From Treponema sp. (lineage in GTDB: Bacteria; Spirochaetota; Spirochaetia; Treponematales; Breznakiellaceae), in contig JAISAN010000153.1 in NCBI GenBank assembly GCA_031266635.1, positions 1-12,966 on the forward strand: a stretch of DNA of 12,966 nt. Reading direction: 5' to 3'. Every line of letters starts with the position of its first letter. Within the stretch, counting starts at the first letter, position 1. Below the pieces are notes generated by a model. The model saw only the letters and a program-made list of their open reading frames with translations. It searched no databases and was not told the DNA's origin. The translations under genes were made by a program, and so were the position numbers. Below, one piece after another: positions 5,581 to 12,966 of this stretch.

Positions 5581-6893
5581 GGGGGGTCCTCGTTTTCCCC
5601 GGAAATCCAGGTAATGATCCGGGGATTATCCCCGATAAGCAGTTCGGTATGTTCGGCCATATCCTGCCCATCCCCGGAAACAATGTCGTAGAGCCGCTGC
5701 CCGGTTCCGGGGAGGCTAATCCCCAGCCTGACAGGAAAAATTCCCCGGTTCCAGAGAATCAGGGTATGGCGCTTGTCCTTTCCCCGGAAGTACAGGCTTT
5801 CCACCGGGGCCGGAACCCGGTCCCGTTCGGGGAATTCGGGCCGGTACTCGTATCCGGCGATATACCGGCTGCACAGGGCGTAGGCGGCGGCGCCTTTTTT
5901 GGGGGAATAATCGGGATAGACAAGGCCAAAAAAGTGTTCCGAATCATGGGGGGAATGGTTTTCATCCCGATTATAGGCGTCGAAGAGTTCATACCAGCAG
6001 CATAAGCCCGCGCCCCGCACCGCAAGACCCGCCAGGGTTTTTACAATATAGGCGGGGAAACGGGCTTCCCGTACCCTGGTGGGATACCAGCCCCCGGTGG
6101 GGTAGCCCACCTCGGTAACCCATATTTCGCCGGTATAGCCCTGGGAGGCCAGGCTTTTTTTGAACCGGTCATAAAGCCATACCGATCCCTGGGGGCTGAT
6201 GTCATAAGGATGGAAGGAGATACTATCGGCCTGTTCCATTGCCCCGGCCCGAAACAGCCCCCGGATAAAACTGCCGGGGACCCGGTTAAAAGACCCGGCC
6301 ACAATTTTTGCCTCCGGATCTATCTCCCGGATTTTCTCCGCCGCCGCCCGGGCAAGGACATAAAAATCCGCTTTTTTTCCCTTCCAGAAAATCCAGTTCG
6401 GTTCATTCCAGATCTCCCAGGCGCCGATTTTTCCCTTGTACCGGCGGACCAGGGTTTCCACATACCGGAGGTAATACGGCAGTTGTTCCGGGGTAATAAA
6501 CCAGCGGCGCTTGCTGCCCCCGTGTATCCAGTACGTGTCGTAGGCCAAAATGGCGATGACCTTTTTCCCCGCCGCGTTGCTGGCCTCCACAAACTCATCG
6601 TGCTCGGAATAATCCCACACCCCCATTTCAGGTTCAAACTTGTTCCAGTTAAAAGTTTTTCTCAGCCATACCGCGCCCAGCTCGTCCAGAAGGGCGTATT
6701 CCCTATCCGCCGGGCCTTCTCCGCCGCCGGGGCTCATGCCGAAATAATCTTCCGGGATGATCCGGGCCTCGGGAACGGAAAAGCTTTGGCAGGAGGATAA
6801 AAAAAAGAGGAGGCCGCCAAAAACCGCCAAAACCGCGAGAGCTTGTGAGCCGGCCCGCCGGTCCGCGCCGGCCGATTTTTGAAAAAAGTTCAT
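5565..6893 (-). CDS. Exported lipoprotein, clan GH-A glycoside hydrolase-like
   Basis: A 442-residue protein. The N-terminal hydrophobic segment ends FFLSSC, predicting lipidation at Cys35. Residues about 45-360 fit a (beta/alpha)8 glycosidase of clan GH-A. AWEIWNEPNW places the acid/base at Glu164, after the characteristic Asn163. EIWVTEVGYPTGG places the nucleophile at Glu261. FHPYD (228-231) and WYELFDAY fit the barrel end. Residues about 370-442 look like a C-terminal beta-sandwich. GH39 or GH5-like specificity is possible, but the substrate cannot be read from sequence; beta-linked plant or host glycans would fit a gut spirochaete (inference). Its ATG overlaps the holA stop by 4 nt (ATGA), so it is the last gene of the operon and probably translationally coupled. 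Confidence 0.8.
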   Translation of the reverse strand: MNFFQKSAGADRRAGSQALAVLAVFGGLLFFLSSCQSFSVPEARIIPEDYFGMSPGGGEGPADREYALLDELGAVWLRKTFNWNKFEPEMGVWDYSEHDEFVEASNAAGKKVIAILAYDTYWIHGGSKRRWFITPEQLPYYLRYVETLVRRYKGKIGAWEIWNEPNWIFWKGKKADFYVLARAAAEKIREIDPEAKIVAGSFNRVPGSFIRGLFRAGAMEQADSISFHPYDISPQGSVWLYDRFKKSLASQGYTGEIWVTEVGYPTGGWYPTRVREARFPAYIVKTLAGLAVRGAGLCCWYELFDAYNRDENHSPHDSEHFFGLVYPDYSPKKGAAAYALCSRYIAGYEYRPEFPERDRVPAPVESLYFRGKDKRHTLILWNRGIFPVRLGISLPGTGQRLYDIVSGDGQDMAEHTELLIGDNPRIITWISGENEDPPKLYR

Positions 6894-7861
6894 ATTTTGA
6901 CCGCCTGGAAAATTTTATACAGGTAGAGATCCATCATGACAGGCTCAAGGGCCTTCCCCAAAGGGAGGATCAGCGTATCGTATCCTGCGGTCAGGGCCAG
7001 ACAGGTTTCGGTTCCGGCGGAATCGTAACGCCGGGCGGCCTTAACATAATTGTCCCTGGCCTTGGGGGAGCTGAGCCCGATATTCCGCAGCTCAAAATCG
7101 CTGAGCCGCCCGGAATCCGCCAGGAACAGGTAATCCCTGAGTTTCCTGAAACACCATGCCAGACCCGAAAATATTCCCCTGGGGTCTTCCTCCTTTGAAG
7201 CCAGCAGGGTATGCAGGGATTCAAGGGCCCGGGGAAAATCTCCCGCGGCTATCCGGGCAAAGAGGGTAAAGGGAGATTCTGCCCGGGTATGGGAAAGCCA
7301 TTGCTCCACATCCTCCGGGCCGACCGTCTTGTCCTTGTCCAGAAAAAAAACCAGCCGGGAACATTCCCGCCCCAGGGCCTCGGTGTTGTTTTCCACCAGC
7401 TCAAGAATGGTCGCAATGGCCCCGGCGTTAATGTCAAACCCCTTCCGCCGGAAGAAAGAAGCCACCCAGTCTGTTTTTTGATTTTCAAAAAGTTCATAAA
7501 AAAGCTTCCGGTTCTCCCGGCTGACCCCGCTCTCCAGCCCCTTGTCCAGGCTGGTGTTTTCGGACATGAGGATCAACACCGTATCGTCCTGGGGGGAGGA
7601 CATATAGGAAACAAGGATTTTAACATCTTCCTTTTTTTTGATAAGCTCGGCGTTTTTGATCAGGAAAAGCCGGGAGTCCGCAAAAAGGGCCCCGTTTCTG
7701 AGGATATCAACCATTTCGGATACCCCCGTTTCCCCGGCATAAAAAGAAGTTTCCTCAGGACAAGTTCCCTTCCGGGAAAGGCGCTTCCGCAGCTCGTTAA
7801 GGGCATCCTGTTTTTGCCCCAGTTCGGGGCCAAGAAAAAGACAGCAATATCCGGCAGCCAC
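6890..7861 (-). CDS. holA: DNA polymerase III subunit delta
   Basis: The clamp-loader subunit that opens the beta sliding clamp during replication. Seen: an N-terminal LFLGPELGQKQDALNEL in the position of a P-loop but without GKT/S, as usual for delta, which does not hydrolyse ATP. Further on are SRLFLIKNAELIKK, the lid region ESPFTLFARIAAGDFPRAL and the collar domain (about 205-323), consistent with PF06144. Two starts are possible. A TTG at 7876 would overlap the lexA stop, giving 328 aa. The GTG at 7861, with AAGGAGG (7873-7867) 5 nt before it, gives 323 aa and is preferred. Length is normal for the family. It follows lexA by 11 nt and overlaps the glycosidase-like gene by 4 nt. Confidence 0.88.
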   Translation of the reverse strand: MAAGYCCLFLGPELGQKQDALNELRKRLSRKGTCPEETSFYAGETGVSEMVDILRNGALFADSRLFLIKNAELIKKKEDVKILVSYMSSPQDDTVLILMSENTSLDKGLESGVSRENRKLFYELFENQKTDWVASFFRRKGFDINAGAIATILELVENNTEALGRECSRLVFFLDKDKTVGPEDVEQWLSHTRAESPFTLFARIAAGDFPRALESLHTLLASKEEDPRGIFSGLAWCFRKLRDYLFLADSGRLSDFELRNIGLSSPKARDNYVKAARRYDSAGTETCLALTAGYDTLILPLGKALEPVMMDLYLYKIFQAVKI

Positions 7862-7865
7862 GGCG

Positions 7866-7873
7866 CCCTCCTT
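7866..7873 (-). promoter_or_regulatory. Strong RBS deciding the holA start
   Basis: AAGGAGGG on the minus strand begins at the last base of the lexA stop codon and lies 5 nt before the GTG at 7861. It makes the upstream TTG (7876), which would place this sequence inside the coding region, the less likely start. Confidence 0.65.
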
Positions 7874-8475
7874 CAATAGGACCGGAGAATTTGTACCAGC
7901 CGCCCCAGGATCCTGACTTTTTGGCTGTACATTGTCTTATAGGCGGGATTTTCCGACTGAATCCGCAGCCGGGTTTTTTCCCGGAAAACCCGTTTCAGGG
8001 CGACCGCCTCATCCACTACCACCACGACAATTTCACCGTTTTTGCAGGTCTCCTGTTTTTCGATAATTGCCGTATCACCGTCCATAATACCGGCGCCGGT
8101 CATGGAATCTCCCCGGACCTTCAGGGCAAAATGTTTTTTGTTTTTTCTCAGCATGGACTGATGTATGGTAATGGTTCCGTCCCAATTTTCCTCCGCCAAG
8201 ATCGGCCGCCCCGCGGCCACGGTCCCCAGCAGGGGAATCGCAAGACAGCCCACGGGCCCGTTATTCCCTACCACTTCTATAGTCCGGGAACGTTTACCCG
8301 CTTGTTTAAGGCTCCCCTTTTTTTTAAGGGCGATAATATGGTCGTGGGCTCCTTTTACGGAGATGGAAAAATATTCCGCCACTTCCCGAATTGTTGGCGG
8401 ATACGAATGGTCGCCGATGTACTCCGCGATGAAGGACAACACTTCTTTTTGACGGTGAGTGAGTTCTTTCATCAT
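7873..8475 (-). CDS. lexA: LexA SOS repressor, self-cleaving
   Basis: A 200-residue transcriptional repressor of DNA-damage genes. Residues 1-65 form the winged helix (LTHRQKEVLSFIAEYI, SYPPTIREVAEYFSIS, then GAHDHIIALKKKG as recognition region). The peptidase S24 domain follows, with the cleavage site Ala88-Gly89 in GTVAAGRP, nucleophile Ser124 in RGDSMTGAGI and general base Lys161 in VALKRV. All elements for RecA-stimulated autocleavage are present. Two ATGs in tandem (8475, 8472) follow AAGGA; the first overlaps the ntrX stop as ATGA, the second is better spaced. The recognition region differs from Escherichia coli LexA, so the operator is likely different. No obvious operator was found in the window. 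Its place inside a signalling operon is unusual. Confidence 0.93.
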   Translation of the reverse strand: MMKELTHRQKEVLSFIAEYIGDHSYPPTIREVAEYFSISVKGAHDHIIALKKKGSLKQAGKRSRTIEVVGNNGPVGCLAIPLLGTVAAGRPILAEENWDGTITIHQSMLRKNKKHFALKVRGDSMTGAGIMDGDTAIIEKQETCKNGEIVVVVVDEAVALKRVFREKTRLRIQSENPAYKTMYSQKVRILGRLVQILRSY

Positions 8476-9878
8476 TCATCCTTCGTATTTGGCATGGTGA
8501 TACGGTATTTTCGCAGTTTTGCGTGAAGATTACTCGGGTAAATCCCAATCGTCTCCGCGGTTCTTGAAATGATACCATGATTTTTCGAAAGATGGAATTC
8601 CAGATAATATTTTTCGAAAGACTCCCTGGCGTTTACGTAATTTAGTTCCATAATTTCGGCCAGGGGCCCGTCAGGAACCGGAAGATCTGAAACAGCCTGC
8701 GGGTCTTTCCTGCCCTTGAAGGCTTCGGGATTTTTCTGGAGCAGATCCATCACCGCTTTGCCGCTGATCCGGCCTCCCCCGTGCATCACCGCTATCCGTT
8801 CCGCCAGGTTCCGCAGCTCCCGGACATTTCCCGGCCACTCATAGAAAGCCAGAAAATCCAGGGCCTCCTGATCAAATTCGGGGTTTTTTACCCCCAGGGT
8901 TTTGAGGAAGTGAAAAAGAATCAGGGGAACATCTTCGAGCCGTTCCCGCAGCGGGGGGATTCGGATGGGAATAACATTGAGGCGGAAATACAGATCCTGC
9001 CGGAAACGGCCCAGCTTACATTCCTGTTCGAGGTCTTTATTGGTTGCCGCCACGATCCGTACATCCGTATCTATGGTTTTTTCCCCTCCCAGGCGTTCTA
9101 TTTTCTGTTCCTGGATAACCCGGAGTACCTTGGACTGGGCTTGCAGGGACATGTCGCCGATTTCATCAAGGAAAAGCGTGCCCCCGGCGGCCAGTTCAAA
9201 GCGGCCCTTGCGGATGGAAACCGCATCGGTAAAGGCGCCTTTTTCATGGCCAAAAAGTTCACTTTCGATGAGGGTGTCCGGAATGGCCGCGCAGTTCAGT
9301 TCCACAAAGGGCTTGTCCGCCCGGGCAGATCCCTGGTGGATCGACCGGGCGGCCAGTTCCTTGCCGGTGCCGTTTTCCCCGGTGATGAGGATCCGGGCGT
9401 CGCTGGCGGCGGCCTGTTTGATCAGGGCCTTGGCCTTGTTTATTTCGCCGCTGATTCCAATGATCTCGTCCGGTACCGCCGTATTTTTTTTCAGATCCCG
9501 GTTTTCTTTCCGGAGCTTTTGCAGGACCAGGGCGTTACGGCAGACGGTCAATACTTTGTCCAGGGAGAGGGGTTTTTCCAGAAAATCAAAGGCCCCCAGT
9601 TTTACCGCCCGGACCGCCATGTCTACATTGGCGTGGCCGGAAATAACCACCACCTCGATCTCCGGCCACCCGGAGCGGATTTTTTCCAGCGCGTCCATAC
9701 CTCCCATCCGGGGAAGGAGGACATCAAGGAAAATGAGGTTGATGGTTTCCCGGTCCAGAATCTCCAGGCCCAGCAGGGCGTCTTCGGCGGTTACAACCTG
9801 GTATTTTTCATCTTCCAGAATTGAGGCCAGGGTCCGGCGGATCCCCGGCTCATCATCAATAATTAAAATTCTGGTCAT
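8472..9878 (-). CDS. ntrX: Sigma-54-dependent response regulator, NtrX/AtoC type
   Basis: A 468-residue activator. The receiver domain (1-120) has Asp8-Asp9, the phosphoacceptor Asp52 (FLDVLLP) and Lys102 (EKPLS). The AAA+ domain (about 138-375) has Walker A GENGTGKE (167-174), Walker B GGTLFLDEIGD (232-242) and the arginine-rich RFRQDLYFRLNV. The sigma-54 contact loop reads GAFTDA (214-219) in place of GAFTGA. The C-terminus carries a Fis-type helix-turn-helix (ISRTAETIGIYPSNLHAKLRKYRI, about 437-460). Its ATG overlaps the ntrY stop by 4 nt, so the two form a kinase-regulator pair. Target promoters are not in the window; no -24/-12 sigma-54 element was recognised. NtrX is chosen mainly because the partner is NtrY-like. 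Confidence 0.87.
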   Translation of the reverse strand: MTRILIIDDEPGIRRTLASILEDEKYQVVTAEDALLGLEILDRETINLIFLDVLLPRMGGMDALEKIRSGWPEIEVVVISGHANVDMAVRAVKLGAFDFLEKPLSLDKVLTVCRNALVLQKLRKENRDLKKNTAVPDEIIGISGEINKAKALIKQAAASDARILITGENGTGKELAARSIHQGSARADKPFVELNCAAIPDTLIESELFGHEKGAFTDAVSIRKGRFELAAGGTLFLDEIGDMSLQAQSKVLRVIQEQKIERLGGEKTIDTDVRIVAATNKDLEQECKLGRFRQDLYFRLNVIPIRIPPLRERLEDVPLILFHFLKTLGVKNPEFDQEALDFLAFYEWPGNVRELRNLAERIAVMHGGGRISGKAVMDLLQKNPEAFKGRKDPQAVSDLPVPDGPLAEIMELNYVNARESFEKYYLEFHLSKNHGIISRTAETIGIYPSNLHAKLRKYRITMPNTKDE

Positions 9879-11668
9879 GGTTTTATCACCTGCGGCAGGG
9901 AAGAACCCGGCGGCTGGTCCGGCGCGAGAGAAGATTCGTTAACCGGCAGATCGATAAAAAAGGTTGTCCCCATACCTTCCGCCGAATTGAACCAGATAAT
10001 GCCGCCGTGATCGTTTACAATCCGTTCTACAATCGGAAGCCCCAAACCTGTTCCCGATTCTTTGGTGGTAAAATAGGGCGTAAAAATGAGGTTTCCTTCC
10101 TGCCTGGTAATTCCTTTGCCCGTATCCCTGATGCTCAGTCTGCAATACCGGCTCTCCCGTTTTTTTACCAGGTCCGTGCGGATTTCGATGATCCCCTTGC
10201 CGCTCATCGCGTCAATGGCGTTGATAATCAGGTTGGTCAAAACCTGGGAGAGCCGGTGTTTGTCGATTTTTACGGAAATATCATCCCCAATATGCGCCGT
10301 GTTAAATTCCACCCTGGGATAAGAACTCCGGTAAGGACCGGCCGCCTCCTCCACCGCTTCCCGGAGTTTTGTCCAGGATTGGGAAGGTTCCATGGGTTTG
10401 GAAAGGGTTCGGAATTCGGTAAGCAGGGTGGAAAGCCCCTCGGTTTCCTGGATAATCGCCAGCATGGAACTTTCCAGAATTTCCCCGATCTCCTCCGGCT
10501 TGTTCTGCCACCGCCGCAGAACCCGTTCCGCCGAAAGTTTGATGGGGGTTAGGGGATTTTTTATCTCATGGGCAAGCTGCTGGGCCATATTCTGCCAGAT
10601 TGATATTTTTTCCGCCTTTACCAGGGCGGCCCGGGATTTTTCCAGGTCCTGAACCATGGCGTTAAAAGACCGGATCAGGAGCCCCAGTTCATCTCCCCGG
10701 CGGGCGAGAATCTGGATGGAAAAATCCCCTTCCGCCACCCGCCGGGTCGCTTCGGTCAGTTCCACAATCGGCTGGGTTACCTTTCGGGTAATGCTTATGG
10801 CAATAATTACCGTCATCAGCATCGTGGGGAGAAAAAAGACCCCGTAAAAAAAGATAAAGAGGGGCCGGAGATTGGCCACCAGGGAATTTAAAATCTCAAA
10901 ATGATTTTCTTCATTTTCGATGGCGTCCATCCCCTGGTCAAAATCATCTCCCAGGTTATAAGTGATTACCCGGAGCCGGTTTCGCGCGGGGTACGTTACA
11001 TAACGGATAAGCCCCGCGTCCCGTGGTTTTTCCCGGGGAATATACCCCTGCTGCAGCGAAGGCGGGACGGAGAGCCGCCTTTGTTCATCTCCGGCAAAAG
11101 CGCGGGGGGTCCAGGCGCCGTCTTCCCCCGGTTCAAAATCCTGCGCCGCCGCAAGTCCGGCCGGCAGCGTATTTCCGCCATCCCCGCTCAGGAGGGCCCC
11201 AAAATCCGTTTCCCGGATCAGAACCTCAAAGCGCTGTATGTGGCCCGAATAAGTGTCCAGGGCAAAACTCTGGCTGGCGGCCAGGGCCGCGTCGGTATTG
11301 ACGGTCCGCCAGAAACGCATCAGCTCGCTGACCGAAAGGCCGGTGATGATTGTTACCGGGGCCGCGGCAAATACCACAACCGTAATAAAGTAGCCCAGGA
11401 GCCGGGCATTGAATTTACTCCCTGTTCGCCGGGCGGCTATGTCCTGGAAAAGACTGATCGCCGAGGCCCCCAAAAAAACCAGCAGGACCACGGGAATGGT
11501 AAAAAAAACAACCAGGTGCAGCAGTCCCGGCATACGGCCTTCCCGGAGGGCTTCGGAAAAAAAGGTCCGGGAAAAAAGGACGGTAAGTATGCACAGGAGG
11601 AGGTAGATCAGGATAAGGCCCCGAACATTCATAATTGAATATTTCGGCCGGGTTCGGACTGTTTTCAT
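9875..11668 (-). CDS. ntrY: Membrane sensor histidine kinase, NtrY-like
   Basis: A 597-residue kinase. Helices lie at about 15-33, 47-75, 89-115 and 269-297. A non-conserved sensor region (116-268) lies between the third and fourth. HAMP (about 292-345) is followed by the HisKA segment with phosphoacceptor His367 in QLAHEIKNPLTPIKLSAER, the NtrY hallmark. The HATPase domain has the N box NLIINAIDAM, DTGKGI (515-520), FTPYFTTK and GTGLGL (539-544). It should phosphorylate the regulator encoded next. Family NtrY proteins respond to nitrogen or redox cues, but the signal here is unknown, and a PAS domain, usual in proteobacterial NtrY, is not evident between HAMP and HisKA. The ATG overlaps the ptsH stop as ATGA. 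A second ATG 12 codons in is possible. Confidence 0.88.
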   Translation of the reverse strand: MKTVRTRPKYSIMNVRGLILIYLLLCILTVLFSRTFFSEALREGRMPGLLHLVVFFTIPVVLLVFLGASAISLFQDIAARRTGSKFNARLLGYFITVVVFAAAPVTIITGLSVSELMRFWRTVNTDAALAASQSFALDTYSGHIQRFEVLIRETDFGALLSGDGGNTLPAGLAAAQDFEPGEDGAWTPRAFAGDEQRRLSVPPSLQQGYIPREKPRDAGLIRYVTYPARNRLRVITYNLGDDFDQGMDAIENEENHFEILNSLVANLRPLFIFFYGVFFLPTMLMTVIIAISITRKVTQPIVELTEATRRVAEGDFSIQILARRGDELGLLIRSFNAMVQDLEKSRAALVKAEKISIWQNMAQQLAHEIKNPLTPIKLSAERVLRRWQNKPEEIGEILESSMLAIIQETEGLSTLLTEFRTLSKPMEPSQSWTKLREAVEEAAGPYRSSYPRVEFNTAHIGDDISVKIDKHRLSQVLTNLIINAIDAMSGKGIIEIRTDLVKKRESRYCRLSIRDTGKGITRQEGNLIFTPYFTTKESGTGLGLPIVERIVNDHGGIIWFNSAEGMGTTFFIDLPVNESSLAPDQPPGSSLPQVIKP

Positions 11669-11931
11669 TCTTCCTCAAATTTGGATTCAAACAGGCGGAC
11701 CAGGGTTTCTACCGCCGCCTTTTCATCCTCGCCCTCGGCAATGATCCGTATCACCGTCCCGTAGGCGGCGCCCAGGGTGATGATTCCCATGATCGATTTT
11801 GCGTTAATCCGATCATTGTCCTTTTCAAAATAAATGCTGGATTTAAAGTCCTTGGTGGTCTGTACCAGCAGCGCCGCCGGACGGGCGTGAATTCCTGCCC
11901 GGTTTTTAATGGTAATAGTTTGTTCTGTCAT
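11665..11931 (-). CDS. ptsH: Phosphocarrier protein HPr
   Basis: An 88-residue cytoplasmic phosphocarrier, normal length for HPr. His15 in NRAGIHARPAALLV accepts phosphate from PEP via enzyme I and passes it to EIIA domains. Ser46 in NAKSIMGIITLGA is the site phosphorylated by HPr kinase. Both regulatory sites are intact, so carbon/energy control through HprK is likely. The gene lies 9 nt after hprK and overlaps ntrY by 4 nt. AAAAGGA immediately precedes the ATG, with very short spacing. No enzyme I or sugar permease gene is in the window. The EIIA domain fused to the nearby antiporter is a candidate acceptor (inference). Confidence 0.95.
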   Translation of the reverse strand: MTEQTITIKNRAGIHARPAALLVQTTKDFKSSIYFEKDNDRINAKSIMGIITLGAAYGTVIRIIAEGEDEKAAVETLVRLFESKFEEE

Positions 11932-11940
11932 TCCTTTTCC

Positions 11941-12930
11941 CTAAATAATATCGTCACTGCCGAAATACACCGAACGGGCGGTATCACTTTCGATCCATTT
12001 TAGAATGTTCTGATTAAATTCCTTGGCGGCATTATACCCCATTTTTTTAAGCCGCTCATTCATCGCCGCGGTCTCGATAATAATGGGAATGTTCCGTCCC
12101 GGTTTTACCGGAATCTCCAGCCTGGGAACGCTTACCCCCAGAAATTCCATCACCTTTTCTTCCGCCCCCAGGCGGTCATAAGCTTTGGTGGAATCCCATT
12201 CTTCCAGCATTACCACCAGTTGGATCTGTTTCCGGTCCCGGATCGCCCCAACCCCAAAAAGATGGGTCACGTTGATAATTCCCAGCCCCCGGATCTCCAT
12301 GTGGTGGCCGATGATTTTGTTTGCCCCGGTGCCCATAAGGATGTTGCCGTTTACGCAGTGGATGTCTACCACGTCATCCGCCACCAGCCGGTGGCCCCGC
12401 TTGATTAAATCCAGGGCGGTCTCACTTTTCCCAACTCCCGAGTCCCCCAGGATCAGGATACCCACGCCGTAAACTTCCACCAGGACGCCGTGGATGCTCT
12501 GCCGGGGGGCGAAAATCTCCGCGAGGATCCGCATGATCCGGGCGGAAAATTCCGCGCTGCCCAAATCGGTCTGGAGTATGGGGCACTGGGCTTTTTCGGC
12601 GGCCTCAAAAAATTCCTGGTGGGGGTTCAAATTATGGGTAAAAATACAGCAGGGGATGGGGTAGGTGAACATCTGCCGGATAGTCGTGTCCAGTCCTTCT
12701 TTTTCCAGCTTCCGGAGATACGACACCTCCCCCCGGCCAAAGAGCTGAATCCGCTGGTGGGCAAAGGAATCGTAAAACCCCGCCAATGCCAGGCCCGGCC
12801 GGTTCAGATCCGGAATATTGATTTCCTTGGTTAAACCCTTCCGCCCCCCGATGCAGTGGAGGTTAAGACTGTTATGTTCCTTTAAATCAATATCAATGAG
12901 GTCCAGAACGGTAAAATGCCTATCCGCCAT
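11941..12930 (-). CDS. hprK: HPr kinase/phosphorylase
   Basis: A 329-residue bifunctional enzyme that phosphorylates HPr on Ser46 with ATP or PPi and removes the phosphate at high Pi. The N-terminal domain (1-135) is of HPr kinase type (FTVLDLIDIDL, LNLHCIGGRKGLTKEI). The catalytic domain has His147 (SIHGVLVEVYG), Walker A GDSGVGKS (162-169), DDVVDI (185-190), the family signature MEIRGLGIINV (211-221) and the K3-type loop PVKPGRNIPIIIETAAMN (274-291). All key residues are present. The start is set by alignment of MADRHFTVLDL with family N-termini. No Shine-Dalgarno is seen. TATAAT lies only 3 nt before the ATG. The frame stays open upstream to the window edge, so a different start or an upstream gene is possible. 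Confidence 0.95.
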   Translation of the reverse strand: MADRHFTVLDLIDIDLKEHNSLNLHCIGGRKGLTKEINIPDLNRPGLALAGFYDSFAHQRIQLFGRGEVSYLRKLEKEGLDTTIRQMFTYPIPCCIFTHNLNPHQEFFEAAEKAQCPILQTDLGSAEFSARIMRILAEIFAPRQSIHGVLVEVYGVGILILGDSGVGKSETALDLIKRGHRLVADDVVDIHCVNGNILMGTGANKIIGHHMEIRGLGIINVTHLFGVGAIRDRKQIQLVVMLEEWDSTKAYDRLGAEEKVMEFLGVSVPRLEIPVKPGRNIPIIIETAAMNERLKKMGYNAAKEFNQNILKWIESDTARSVYFGSDDII

Positions 12931-12966
12931 GATATTATAATAAAAGAAGGGGAGACGGATAGCAAG
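12931..12966 (-). promoter_or_regulatory. A/T-rich region upstream of hprK
   Basis: On the minus strand, TATAAT (12939-12934) lies 3 nt before the hprK ATG and has no matching -35 at 16-18 bp; TTGCTA (12965-12960) would need a 20-bp spacer. No ribosome binding site is visible. Too little sequence remains to call a promoter. Confidence 0.25.

Noticed and set aside
6210..9942. Long plus-strand frames opposite the operon (6210-6800, 7211-7879, 7891-8526, 8781-9824, 8965-9942)
   Set aside because: They are antisense shadows of clearly recognised genes (GH-like, holA, lexA, ntrX) and encode no recognisable domain.
10901..11638. Plus-strand 245-aa frame opposite ntrY
   Set aside because: Gly/Pro/Arg-rich shadow of the kinase, without a start signal or domain.
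12934..12965. Complete sigma-70 promoter for hprK
   Set aside because: TATAAT is too close to the ATG and the nearest -35-like hexamer needs a 20-bp spacer.

Overview
The window looks like a chromosomal segment of a spirochaete, most likely a Treponema of the termite-gut type (inference). Reasons: an HPr kinase and HPr pair with no sugar-PTS permease in sight, an NtrY/NtrX two-component pair, spirochaete-style lipoprotein signals, and BspA-like leucine-rich repeat and small exported proteins. No rRNA, tRNA, insertion sequence or CRISPR array was seen.

Region 1 (about 1-3043, plus strand, visibly more A+T-rich than the rest) is an accessory block of five genes, four of them with an exported or membrane signature: a BspA-like LRR lipoprotein (162), a four-helix membrane protein (1284), an unrecognised small protein (1695), a membrane-anchored protein (2010) and a small lipoprotein (2573). 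A 99-bp leader occurs twice, directly before the first two genes. The copies differ at eight positions, all transitions, and both keep two hairpins.

Region 2 (3044-3467) has no gene but is dense in structure. It holds a strong sigma-70-type promoter with a palindrome over its -10, a 118-nt hairpin closed by a perfect 19-bp stem with two identical 13-mers facing each other in an internal loop, and further hairpins up to the ribosome binding site of the next gene. It reads as a long structured leader, or an inserted hairpin element, in front of the antiporter gene.

Region 3 (3468-5555, plus) is a CPA2-type cation/proton antiporter fused to a C-terminal PTS EIIA domain. It converges on the next operon, with a hairpin terminator over the two stop codons.

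Region 4 (5565-12930, minus) is a tightly packed seven-gene operon read leftward: hprK, ptsH, ntrY, ntrX, lexA, holA and an exported glycoside-hydrolase-like lipoprotein. Most junctions are 4-nt ATGA overlaps or gaps of about 10 nt. It joins carbon/energy sensing (HprK/HPr), a two-component system, the SOS repressor and a clamp-loader subunit. Because the neighbouring antiporter carries its own EIIA domain, HPr from this operon could be its phosphoryl donor or regulatory partner, giving a permease-free PTS that controls ion transport (inference).
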